The position numbers were made by a program, and so were the translations under genes. Positions 25,239 through 32,975 of a DNA stretch of 54,285 bases are shown piece after piece. Where the stretch lies: the NCBI GenBank assembly GCA_947479535.1, contig CANJZQ010000013.1, positions 1 through 54,285 on the forward strand, read 5' to 3'. The notes beneath the pieces are model-generated. The model had not been told where the DNA came from. It saw only the letters and a program-made list of their open reading frames with translations, and did not search any database. The first letter of the stretch is position 1, and the number at the start of each line of letters is the position of its first letter. The DNA is from Oligoflexales bacterium (GTDB lineage: Bacteria > Bdellovibrionota_B > Oligoflexia > Oligoflexales > RGVZ01).

Positions 25239-26888
25239 TTAATTTACGGCCGCGCATGCCGCGCGGAGTTTGTGCCCGACGGGGCCTGAAAGTAAACGCT
25301 CGGCGGTCTCGCGCTGTTCGTCCAGAATTTCACCGAGGACTTGCCTGGTGGTCAGGGGATTTGCCAGCACAACGCGGAAAACCGTGCAGGGGTGGTTGTG
25401 GTGTTGTGGTAATTCGAACCTGGTCCGTGAAACAAAGGTTTTTCCCTTGGCCCGCTGGGCCTTCTGGATCTCGCCCGTCAGGTCGCTCAGGGCGTCATTG
25501 ATCCGCGCTGCTGCCGCAGCCCCGGCACGTTTGAGGGCCTCTCGGGCATACAAGGGCACATGACGATAAGTGAGAAGGTTAAGTTCCGGTTCGGTGGTCA
25601 ATTCAAAATCGCTGGAAGACTGGATCATTTTTGCAAATTGCCCGGCTTTGCCGATCCCGAGGTCGATGAGCATCTCGTAACCCTTGCGCCCCAATACATG
25701 CAGGCCCGAATGGACGAGCATGGCCATGCCGGGGCGGGAACCTTCGAGGGTGTGTTTTCCAAGATCGCGTGAGCCTTTGCGGATGATGTATTGCGCGGAA
25801 TGTTCGACTGAATCCAGCGCGGCCGGGTCCTTGAACAAAGCCATGCCGGCACCAACGGGAACGTAGAGTTGCTTGTGGGCATCTATGGTCACCGAGTCCG
25901 CAGATTCGATGCCTTTGAGGAGGCCCCGGTAACGATCTGAAAAAAGCGTTGGGGCGCCCCATGCGCCGTCGACATGGAAGTGGATTTTGTGTTCAGCGGC
26001 GATGGCAGCCATTCCTTCGAGGGGATCGACATGGCCGGTTTCGGTGGTTCCAGCCACACCAACCAACGCCACGATGCCGGCGCGTCTGGCTTTTTGTTCG
26101 GAAATTTTGCGGCGCAGGTCGTCCAGATCGATCCGGTGATTGATGGTGTCCACCATGATCAGGTTTCGTTTGCCCAAACCGAGGACGTCGCATGATTTTT
26201 TCAGGGAATAATGGCCACGCTTACTCACCATAACCACGAGTTCATCGTAGCCCCATGCGCGCATGCCGGCCATGATCCCATCTTCAGATATGCCGGCAAA
26301 ATCACCGCGAGGGGCGAGGAGGCGATTGCGTGCGACCCACAATGCAGTCAGGTTGGCGACCGTGCCCCCGGAACAAAAAACACCCAGGGCATGATCACGG
26401 TTTTGGATCCAGCGGCGGTAGAACTTGTCGTCAAAATTTGCGGCGCGTCCGTAAATCAGGCGATGCAAGATTCCGATGACTTGGGATTCCATCGGCGTGA
26501 AAACCTTGGATGTTTCGATTTTCACCGTGTTCTGGTTCAGGGCGAACATGATTTTTGCCAGAGGCAGCATGAAATAGGGGATGGCGGAAGTCATGTGGCC
26601 AATGAATGCGGGCGAGGCGGTGTGGACCGATTGAGCCACAACTTTTTCCAGAAGGAATTTAGCCTGCTCGGAAACAAAGCACGGGTCCTCTGGTAACGCG
26701 GATTCCATGAAATCACGTTCGAGTTTTGAAGGCGCTTTCTCTTCGCTGACAATGTGTTCGCGCAGAAATCCGGCCAGATTTCGCGAAATTTCGCGATCGA
26801 TTGCGGCAAGTGCAGAGTCTTCGCCTTCTGGAACCGTGAAAACACGGCGCAAGTGTTCGAGGGACGCCTCGGCTTTCTTTTCGGTCAC
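25239..26888 (-). CDS. panP: PLP-dependent aspartate 1-decarboxylase, PanP type
   Basis: A 549-residue group II PLP decarboxylase matching the PanP family known from Vibrio, which makes beta-alanine for pantothenate in place of PanD. Hallmarks are VAQSVHTASPAFIGHMTSA, NQNTVKIETSKVFTPMESQV, FCSGGTVANLTALW, HFHVDGAWG (Asp307) and TIDAHKQLYVP with the PLP lysine at Lys339. The usual HVDAAWG reads HVDGAWG. The start overlaps the upstream stop by 4 bp. Its product feeds coenzyme A synthesis, which the CoaX domain at 38201-39814 continues. Confidence 0.88.
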   Translation of the reverse strand: MTEKKAEASLEHLRRVFTVPEGEDSALAAIDREISRNLAGFLREHIVSEEKAPSKLERDFMESALPEDPCFVSEQAKFLLEKVVAQSVHTASPAFIGHMTSAIPYFMLPLAKIMFALNQNTVKIETSKVFTPMESQVIGILHRLIYGRAANFDDKFYRRWIQNRDHALGVFCSGGTVANLTALWVARNRLLAPRGDFAGISEDGIMAGMRAWGYDELVVMVSKRGHYSLKKSCDVLGLGKRNLIMVDTINHRIDLDDLRRKISEQKARRAGIVALVGVAGTTETGHVDPLEGMAAIAAEHKIHFHVDGAWGAPTLFSDRYRGLLKGIESADSVTIDAHKQLYVPVGAGMALFKDPAALDSVEHSAQYIIRKGSRDLGKHTLEGSRPGMAMLVHSGLHVLGRKGYEMLIDLGIGKAGQFAKMIQSSSDFELTTEPELNLLTYRHVPLYAREALKRAGAAAAARINDALSDLTGEIQKAQRAKGKTFVSRTRFELPQHHNHPCTVFRVVLANPLTTRQVLGEILDEQRETAERLLSGPVGHKLRAACAAVN

Positions 26889-27319
26889 GGCTGGTCCATA
26901 TGGCGCAGAAAATTTTGGAATTCGCGCTCGGTGGCTTGATCAAGCAGCAATTTAAAACGCAGGGTGGTCCCGTTGATGTCTTTGTTCTCAAGGCGCGCGG
27001 CGATGAGCGGCAAGACAAAAGGGGCAGGTCCAGGCAAACTTTCGGTGTGAAACTGGATGCGATACAGGTCACCAGGAGACAGCAGGCTGCCAGTGTCGTG
27101 GGGCAACCTGGACAAATCAATTTCGGCACGCAGGCTGCCCGCTGAAATGGCCGTCGCCGTAATGTCGAGGCTCAGCGCCCAAGGATCGAAATCCACAATC
27201 AGGCGTGCGGGCACGCGCGCCTGGCTGATGCTGGCGCCGAATTGGGAGCGCGTGGCTGCAGTCAGGCCCTGGAGGCGGGCAAGTTGGCTCTTGTCGATTC
27301 TGGTGTGTAAACTTTCCAT
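26885..27319 (-). CDS. Unknown protein, possibly degenerate PilZ-like
   Basis: A 144-residue soluble protein. The C-terminal half has a beta-barrel-like strand pattern ending in TLRFKLLLDQATEREFQNFLRHM, a form seen in PilZ domains, but RxxxR and (D/N)xSxxG motifs are missing, so c-di-GMP binding is not supported. I place the start at ATG 27319 (MESLHTRID), 22 bp after the fusion-protein stop; the frame open to 27550 lies inside that gene. Its stop overlaps the panP start by 4 bp, so it belongs to the operon. Confidence 0.6.
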   Translation of the reverse strand: MESLHTRIDKSQLARLQGLTAATRSQFGASISQARVPARLIVDFDPWALSLDITATAISAGSLRAEIDLSRLPHDTGSLLSPGDLYRIQFHTESLPGPAPFVLPLIAARLENKDINGTTLRFKLLLDQATEREFQNFLRHMDQP

Positions 27320-27341
27320 GGTTTCTGAGAATGAACCCAAA

Positions 27342-28793
27342 TCATACTTGCCGCAACAATACATTTGCCTCAATGGATTCGCTGTTTTCCTTGGGCTTTT
27401 CGTGACCAGGGGTGCCCAGTATGGCAGCAATGCGGTCGACAACCCCCCGGCTCGAAAGGAATTCGAAATGGGACACGCCGTCCAATTGGACCGGGTGGAC
27501 TTGTAGCGACTTTGGTTCAGGTTGGTAGAGGCCGTCTTTGCCGGTGGCAACGCGGTCCAGGGCCGAGTGGAAACAGTAGATTTCCAAGCCCTCCGGAATC
27601 CTCGCGCGATCGAGTTGTTTCAGGAATGTCGAACCTGGACGCATCTGCCACATGTCACGCCAAATCAGCCCCAAGGGTGTGATCAGGGCCAAGTAGGTCA
27701 AGCGTGACCCCTTGAAGGGCGTTCCAAGCGTCACGACTTTTTTACAAAACTGGTTTCCACCCATCTTCAGGAGCCACCAAAGGGCCACTAAACCGCCCTT
27801 GGAATGGGCGACAATGTGGATGTTCTTTATTCCGTGACGGTCCATCTGGCGTTTGATCTTTCCGTCAATGAAAGTCGCGCTGTCTAAAATGGAACTTGTA
27901 AAGAAGGTTCCAAGAAGTCCGCCCAGATTGAACGATATAACGTCGTATCCTTTGCTCGTCAGTTGCCGCTCCAAGATTCCAAGGGATCTGCGGGAGGAAA
28001 AAAAACCGTACAGCAACAGGATCGGGGTACGGTCCGGACTCAGGTTGGCGCGGCGTTTGATCCGGTTGTTGGTGCGAACTTCATTCACGAGTTCCACGTA
28101 CACAAGGCGGGCTTGTTGCCACATGCTGCGGCCGTTGCGCCGGGACAGGAACTCGGCAGCAACCAGGGGCAGGATGATGGCCACGGCAATCAGGGCCAGT
28201 GTATCGAAGGCCGATTCAGTGATGGTTGCGGTGGGTGAGCTCATGCGCGCAAAAAGCAAGGCTTCGGGAAGGGATCCGACCAACGTGGTCCAAAAAATAT
28301 GACGCCAGCGAAAGCCAAGTGCGCCAAAAAAAAGTGACGCCAGATCGAATGGCACAAGGGGCACAAGGCGCAGGAAAAAAGCGATTTTATAGTCCTGCTG
28401 CCGGAGGAACTCCGAGGTTTGTGGCAAGTTTGCCGTCATCCACGGTGTGACCAGTTGTTTGCCGAGGATGCGGCCGATACTGGCAATGATCACGGTCGAT
28501 GCCAGACCACCAATCAGGGTGTACGCCGCTCCGTGCAGGGTGCCAAAAGCGGGCCCCGCGATCATGCCCATGAAGAAAAACGGGGTGAAAACAAAAGGGC
28601 GCAGGGCAGAAAGCAGCAGAAACGTGATGGGCCCAAGGGCTGTGTCGTAACTCACACAGGATTTGAGGCTGTCTCCGCAGATTGAGGTCCAAAAAAAGGT
28701 CGAGACGAACATAAGGCCCGCAACAATCAAGGCTTCAATCAGCAGAACCCAAAGGATCTGCTCGCGGTAACTGTAGGGTTGTTCGTTCTGCAT
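27342..28793 (-). CDS. VTT/TVP38-type membrane domain fused to an alpha/beta hydrolase
   Basis: A 483-residue fusion. Residues 1-215 are a polytopic SNARE-associated/TVP38 domain with several spans and the motif FFLRLVPLVPFD (Arg142, Pro145, Pro148), a family implicated in lipid movement across membranes. Residues about 252-460 are a lipase-like alpha/beta hydrolase: PILLLYGFFSS, nucleophile elbow IVAHSKGGL (Ser331), TLGTPFKGS, acid in FHSALDRVA (Asp413) and GVSHFEF (His442). The hydrolase would face the membrane and probably cleaves a lipid or ester. It is the first gene of the minus-strand operon, with a promoter at 28817-28846. Confidence 0.85.
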   Translation of the reverse strand: MQNEQPYSYREQILWVLLIEALIVAGLMFVSTFFWTSICGDSLKSCVSYDTALGPITFLLLSALRPFVFTPFFFMGMIAGPAFGTLHGAAYTLIGGLASTVIIASIGRILGKQLVTPWMTANLPQTSEFLRQQDYKIAFFLRLVPLVPFDLASLFFGALGFRWRHIFWTTLVGSLPEALLFARMSSPTATITESAFDTLALIAVAIILPLVAAEFLSRRNGRSMWQQARLVYVELVNEVRTNNRIKRRANLSPDRTPILLLYGFFSSRRSLGILERQLTSKGYDVISFNLGGLLGTFFTSSILDSATFIDGKIKRQMDRHGIKNIHIVAHSKGGLVALWWLLKMGGNQFCKKVVTLGTPFKGSRLTYLALITPLGLIWRDMWQMRPGSTFLKQLDRARIPEGLEIYCFHSALDRVATGKDGLYQPEPKSLQVHPVQLDGVSHFEFLSSRGVVDRIAAILGTPGHEKPKENSESIEANVLLRQV

Positions 28794-28812
28794 AATCCTT
28801 CGCCGTGGGAAG

Positions 28813-28825
28813 CTACATTATGTAG
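28813..28825. promoter_or_regulatory. Palindrome overlapping the divergent promoter
   Basis: CTACAT-T-ATGTAG is a perfect 6-bp-arm palindrome. It covers the minus-strand -10 element (complement of 28817-28822) and abuts TATGAT (28826-28831), a possible -10 for the plus-strand peptidase gene. It could be an operator acting on both divergent transcripts. Confidence 0.4.
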
Positions 28826-28846
28826 TATGATCGGAATAAATGTCGA
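28817..28846 (-). promoter_or_regulatory. Candidate promoter of the VTT-hydrolase operon
   Basis: On the minus strand TCGACA (complement of 28841-28846) is followed after 18 bp by CATAAT (complement of 28817-28822), each five of six to the sigma70 consensus. It is about 25 bp upstream of the start at 28793, giving a very short leader. Confidence 0.45.
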
Positions 28847-28870
28847 ACTCTACTCAGGTATGCTTGAATC

Positions 28871-29539
28871 ATGAAAAAATCCATAATTATCTGTATCTTA
28901 TGGGGCTTTTCAGGGGCGATTTATGGGGCCTCAGCCGTTGGCGCTGACATGGTCCGGATCCGTGTCGGGCAAAAGCTTGCTGGAAAACAAAAGGATCTCG
29001 TTCGTTCGGCCAGAAAGCTGCTCGAGGAGGCATCTGTTTCTTACGTTTATGGGGGTGCGCAACTTGGGACCGCAACCGATTGCGCAACCTGCAACCAATG
29101 CCTGGAGGCCGAGCGCCCTGCAGCGGACCGGCGTCTGCGCGTGTGCCCCGAGTGCAACCGCTGCAGCCTTGATTGCAGCCATTTCACACAGATCGTGTTT
29201 GAACGTGCCGGCATTGCGCACCCTTATCTTACGTCCAAGGACATGGCCTCTTTGTCCCCTGATCGCTTGGAGAAGGGGTTCGGATTTTTGACCTTGGGGG
29301 CAGAGGCGAAGGCGGCCCAGCCGGGAGATTTGCTCGTCTACAAAGGCCATGTGGTGATGGTGGAACGGCGTCGCGACGAGGGCAAGGGGGATGTGATCCA
29401 TGCCACCGGAGGGCGCGACATCAAGGAGCCTGGCCAGGGCATCCAGCGTGATCGTTGGGCGGATCTTGGGCACTTCAGGGGCCCGCTTTTACGAATTTTG
29501 CGGCACAAGAGTCTGGCCTCAACGGCTCAAGACCATTGA
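28871..29539 (+). CDS. Secreted NlpC/P60-type peptidase with cysteine-rich insert
   Basis: A 222-residue exported cysteine peptidase, probably cutting peptidoglycan stem peptides. A signal peptide (MKKSIIICIL..., cleavage near GASAVGA) precedes YVYGG and the catalytic Cys in LDCSHFTQ (Cys102), with His160 in YKGHVVMVE and His177 as the third residue. Between YVYGG and Cys102, where the family normally has a short loop, is an insert with two CxxCxxC motifs (Cys71/74/77 and Cys92/95/98) separated by 14 residues. Six cysteines so placed could bind zinc or form disulfides. ATG 28871; the candidate efp promoter overlaps its stop. Confidence 0.82.
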   Translation: MKKSIIICILWGFSGAIYGASAVGADMVRIRVGQKLAGKQKDLVRSARKLLEEASVSYVYGGAQLGTATDCATCNQCLEAERPAADRRLRVCPECNRCSLDCSHFTQIVFERAGIAHPYLTSKDMASLSPDRLEKGFGFLTLGAEAKAAQPGDLLVYKGHVVMVERRRDEGKGDVIHATGGRDIKEPGQGIQRDRWADLGHFRGPLLRILRHKSLASTAQDH

Positions 29540-29564
29540 ACTTCTGATTTTTCGGGGTTAAAGT
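29536..29564 (+). promoter_or_regulatory. Candidate promoter of efp-accB-accC
   Basis: TTGAAC (29536-29541) and TAAAGT (29559-29564) are separated by 17 bp, about 64 bp upstream of the efp ATG. The -35 overlaps the stop codon of the peptidase gene. Confidence 0.45.
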
Positions 29565-29627
29565 CGGCCGCTCGAATTGAATCCAATGCACGGCTTGAAT
29601 CACAGCCATCTGAAATCAGGGGACGAG

Positions 29628-30188
29628 ATGTACGCGACGACCGAATTTCGCAAAGGTCTGAAAATTGAATATAACGCCAAGGCTTGGGTCATTGTCGACT
29701 TTCAGCACGTGAGTCCCGGAAAAGGTTCGGCGTTTGTTCGCACCAAATTGAAAAACCTCGAGACGGCGCAAGTTCTCGAAGTGACGTTCAAGTCCGGCGA
29801 CAAGGTGGCGATTCCCGATGTGGAAACGCGCACCATGCAATATTTGTACAACGATGGCAGCACCTACACGTTCATGGACAGCGGCACATACGACCAGTAC
29901 ACGCTGTCGGCTGAAGAACTCGGTGACAGCCGTTTTTACATCATTGAAAACAGCAGCGTGATGGTGACGTTTTACAACGCACGTCCTGTTTCTGTCGATG
30001 TGGACAACTTTGTCATCCTTCGGGTCACCCAGACCCAACCGAACATCAAGGGCGATACCTCTGGCGGCGGCGGAAAACCGGCGACCCTGGAGACGGGCCT
30101 TGTGGTGTCGGTGCCGTTTCACGTCAGCGAGGGGGATATGTTGAAGATCGACACCCGCACCAACGCTTACATCGAAAAAGTCAGATAA
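29628..30188 (+). CDS. efp: Translation elongation factor P
   Basis: EF-P relieves ribosome stalling on polyproline stretches. The 186-residue protein has the three-barrel pattern (MYATTEFRKGLKIEY, TMQYLYNDGSTYTFMD, ATLETGLVVSVPFHVSEGDMLKIDTRTNAYIEKV). The domain I tip reads SPGKGSA with Lys32 at the modification site, the lysine used by EpmA-type, or other lysine-directed, modification; no modifying enzyme gene is nearby. I use ATG 29628, matching the family start; the frame opens earlier at 29577. Order efp-accB-accC is common in bacteria. Confidence 0.95.
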   Translation: MYATTEFRKGLKIEYNAKAWVIVDFQHVSPGKGSAFVRTKLKNLETAQVLEVTFKSGDKVAIPDVETRTMQYLYNDGSTYTFMDSGTYDQYTLSAEELGDSRFYIIENSSVMVTFYNARPVSVDVDNFVILRVTQTQPNIKGDTSGGGGKPATLETGLVVSVPFHVSEGDMLKIDTRTNAYIEKVR

Positions 30189-30225
30189 CCCGCGGCCTGA
30201 AGGCCTTGTTAAGGATAGAGCTGAA

Positions 30226-30663
30226 ATGGACTTCGCCAAGATTGAGAAGTTGATGGAACTCATGCGCAAGCATGGGATGCAAGAACTCAGCGTTGCTGAC
30301 GAAAGCCTTGAAATCAGTATCAAGGCCCCATCGGCGGCAGGCGCTCCGGTGCAGATGGCTGCCGTGGCCCAGACGGTCATTCACGAACCAGTTGCCGCGG
30401 CTCCATCCGTTCGCCCGGCAAGTGCCACTGGCAAGATGATCAAATCTCCCTTTGTCGGGACCTTTTACCGGTCTTCGCAACCCGGCAGCCCGGCGTTTGT
30501 CAGCGTCGGCCAGCGCGTCAAAAAGGGCGAAGTTCTTTGCATTGTTGAAGCCATGAAACTCATGAATGAGATTGAGTGCGAAATGGATGGCGTGATCCGT
30601 GAGATTCTCGTGGACAACGAGCATCCCGTGGAATTCGATCAGCCACTCTTTATTGTCGAGTAG
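30226..30663 (+). CDS. accB: Acetyl-CoA carboxylase biotin carboxyl carrier protein
   Basis: A 145-residue carrier that shuttles carboxyl groups on biotin in the first step of fatty acid synthesis. After an N-terminal helix pair (KIEKLMELMRKHGMQELSV) and an Ala/Pro-rich linker (about 34-66) comes the biotinyl domain with GTFYRSS, VEAMKLMN (biotinylated Lys111) and EFDQPLF. It lies 37 bp after efp and 7 bp before accC. The ligase that would biotinylate it is encoded at 38201-39814. Confidence 0.96.
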   Translation: MDFAKIEKLMELMRKHGMQELSVADESLEISIKAPSAAGAPVQMAAVAQTVIHEPVAAAPSVRPASATGKMIKSPFVGTFYRSSQPGSPAFVSVGQRVKKGEVLCIVEAMKLMNEIECEMDGVIREILVDNEHPVEFDQPLFIVE

Positions 30664-30670
30664 GTCGATC

Positions 30671-32035
30671 ATGAAAAAGGTTCTGATTGCCAACCGTGGC
30701 GAAATTGCAGTCCGCGTGATCCGTGCCTGCCAGGAACTGGGCTTGCGCACGGTGGCCGTCCACTCCACTGCCGACCGGGATAGCCTCCACGCCAAATTGG
30801 CTGATGAAAGCATCTGCATTGGGCCGGGTCCGAGTTCAAAGTCTTACCTTTCGATTCCGAGCATCATGAGTGCCGCAGAGTTGGCGGGCGTTGATGCAAT
30901 CCATCCAGGGTACGGCTTCCTTTCTGAAAACTATGAATTTGCGAATGTATGCCGCGCCTACGGAATCAAGTTTATCGGTCCGAAACCGGAACACATCCAG
31001 GCCCTTGGCAACAAGGTCTCGGCGCGTGCCTTGGCAGAAAAGGCGGGAGTCCCAATGCTGCCCGGCAGCCGTGGGGTCGTGCGGACAGAAGAAGAAGCCC
31101 ACGCCATCGCGAAAGAGATCGGTTACCCGTTGATCATCAAAGCCGCAGCTGGCGGCGGTGGTCGTGGGATGAAAATTGTTCGTGAAGAGGCCGATTTGTT
31201 CCGCCTGTTTCAGTTGGCGCAGGTCGAAGCCTTGAATGGCTTCGGAAATCCCGATTGTTTTATCGAGCGTTATTGCGCCCGCCCTCGCCACGTTGAAATC
31301 CAGTTGATCGCCGACGAACACGGCAATGTTCGCCATCTGGGCGAACGGGATTGTTCGATCCAGCGCCGCCACCAAAAATTGATCGAAGAGGCGCCGTGTC
31401 CGGTTTTGACCCAGACTCAGCGTGAAGCCATCGGAGCCACGGCCGTCAGCCTTGCTAAAACCGTTGGTTATCAATCATTGGGCACCGCTGAATTCTTGCT
31501 CGATGAAGACGGGCAGTTTTACTTCATGGAAGTGAATACCCGGGTTCAGGTTGAGCACCCGGTGACGGAATTCGTCACAGGCATCGACCTTGTGAAAGAG
31601 CAGATCAAGATTGCCATGGGCCATGAGTTGTCTGTCGCAGTTCGCGAAGCCAAACTATTTGGGCACTCGATTGAGTGCCGTATCAACGCAGAAGATCCAT
31701 CGACTTTCGCTCCATGGCCTGGAAAAATCACAGCCTACCACGAGCCGGGTGGACCAGGAATCCGGGTGGATAGTATGGTGTATGCCGGCTACACAGTCCC
31801 TTCACTTTACGATTCCATGATCGCCAAGTTGATCTCGTTTGGTCGTGATCGTGAAGAGGCTTTGGCCAGAATGCGCCGCGCACTTCGTGAGATGAAAGTG
31901 GACGGCATTCGCACGAATATCGCGTTCCACTTGAAGGTCCTCGACGATCCAAAATTCATCGAAGGCGATTTTTCAACCAAGTTTCTTGAAACATTTACGC
32001 CGCCTTCTTCGCAATCAACTCCACAGGGTGGTTGA
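30671..32035 (+). CDS. accC: Acetyl-CoA carboxylase biotin carboxylase subunit
   Basis: A 454-residue ATP-grasp enzyme that carboxylates biotin on AccB. It starts MKKVLIANRGEIAVRVIRA and shows IHPGYGFLSEN, the glycine loop KAAAGGGGRGMK, HVEIQLIADEHGN, GERDCSIQRRHQKLIEEAP and the MEVNTRVQVEHPVTE active site. ATG 30671 is the family start; the frame back to 30599 overlaps accB. accA and accD are not in the window. A hypothetical gene starts 3 bp after its stop. Confidence 0.97.
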   Translation: MKKVLIANRGEIAVRVIRACQELGLRTVAVHSTADRDSLHAKLADESICIGPGPSSKSYLSIPSIMSAAELAGVDAIHPGYGFLSENYEFANVCRAYGIKFIGPKPEHIQALGNKVSARALAEKAGVPMLPGSRGVVRTEEEAHAIAKEIGYPLIIKAAAGGGGRGMKIVREEADLFRLFQLAQVEALNGFGNPDCFIERYCARPRHVEIQLIADEHGNVRHLGERDCSIQRRHQKLIEEAPCPVLTQTQREAIGATAVSLAKTVGYQSLGTAEFLLDEDGQFYFMEVNTRVQVEHPVTEFVTGIDLVKEQIKIAMGHELSVAVREAKLFGHSIECRINAEDPSTFAPWPGKITAYHEPGGPGIRVDSMVYAGYTVPSLYDSMIAKLISFGRDREEALARMRRALREMKVDGIRTNIAFHLKVLDDPKFIEGDFSTKFLETFTPPSSQSTPQGG

Positions 32036-32038
32036 ACT

Positions 32039-32962
32039 TTGTATCCAGGCCTTTCCAGTCTTTTGCAGCAGCTTGCGGCCGACCCATCGGACGAACTGCT
32101 GGCATCGCGGATTGTGTCCTTGCTGCAGGATATTCCTGACGGTGAATACAAGGTAGACCAACTGCTTGCCGCGGCACAGATGATGCTTGCGGTGTCGCCC
32201 CGACTTGGATTGATTTGCGCCCATGCGGCCTTTCGCAGTGCTCCATCACGCCTCGAGTCTTTGGCGATTGCCGAGGAAGCGTTGGGCAAGATGGGACGTC
32301 GTGCGAAGGTGCAAGTTTTGCGACAGGAACGAAAACGCCTGGAAGCCGAAGTGATTCCGAATATTGAACTGACCGCGACAGTCAGCGAGTTTCTTCAAAA
32401 CGAGGAGTCGGCTCCGTTCGTGATTGACCGTGATGGCGGCGTTCCTGAAGTGCAATTGGATGCGACGGTGCTGATTTCCAAGCCCCTTGCGACCGTGCCT
32501 CCGGCCCCCTTGATTATTTCAGACGATGTTAAGGCTAATTATGAGATGTGGCTGCGCCAAGCGGCTTACGACAATTCGGCTCTAAATATTGCCAACGACC
32601 GCGCCACGGCCATCGCCCGGATGAAGGGTGATTCCCTGTTCGATGCCGTGGAAAAAATCATCGAGGCTCCGGGCATTTCCCTGGCTGCGGCTCGCATGAC
32701 GGCTTTTTTGGTTGTGGATGCTGTTTTGGCGGTTGCTGGATCCACGGTGGAAAATCCCCACGAAGTTGCCACAGGAATCTTGGCCCGTCTTTTGGCCTGG
32801 CATGAGGGTGATGTATCCGAGGTTGCAACGGCAGTTCGGGAATCCGTTGCACTGCGGTTGAATCGTTTGCCTGGTGCTTTGCAAGAGGGCCTGAATCGTG
32901 TTTTGCGCGAGCAATCAAAGCCAGGCCGGCCAAGCCCGACATTTTCAACGACGACCCTCTAA
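32039..32962 (+). CDS. Unknown protein downstream of accC
   Basis: A 307-residue, alanine- and leucine-rich, largely helical soluble protein with no recognised domain. The pattern of paired helices (LLQQLAADPSDELLASRIVSLLQD, then LAAAQMMLAVSPRLGLICAHAAF) looks like TPR/HEAT-type repeats, but this is not a firm match. The start is TTG 32039, with AGGGTGG (32025-32031) 7 bp upstream, 3 bp after the accC stop. It is convergent with the transporter gene, with 13 bp between stops. Confidence 0.65.
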   Translation: MYPGLSSLLQQLAADPSDELLASRIVSLLQDIPDGEYKVDQLLAAAQMMLAVSPRLGLICAHAAFRSAPSRLESLAIAEEALGKMGRRAKVQVLRQERKRLEAEVIPNIELTATVSEFLQNEESAPFVIDRDGGVPEVQLDATVLISKPLATVPPAPLIISDDVKANYEMWLRQAAYDNSALNIANDRATAIARMKGDSLFDAVEKIIEAPGISLAAARMTAFLVVDAVLAVAGSTVENPHEVATGILARLLAWHEGDVSEVATAVRESVALRLNRLPGALQEGLNRVLREQSKPGRPSPTFSTTTL

Positions 32963-32975
32963 CTTTAAGTTGGCC

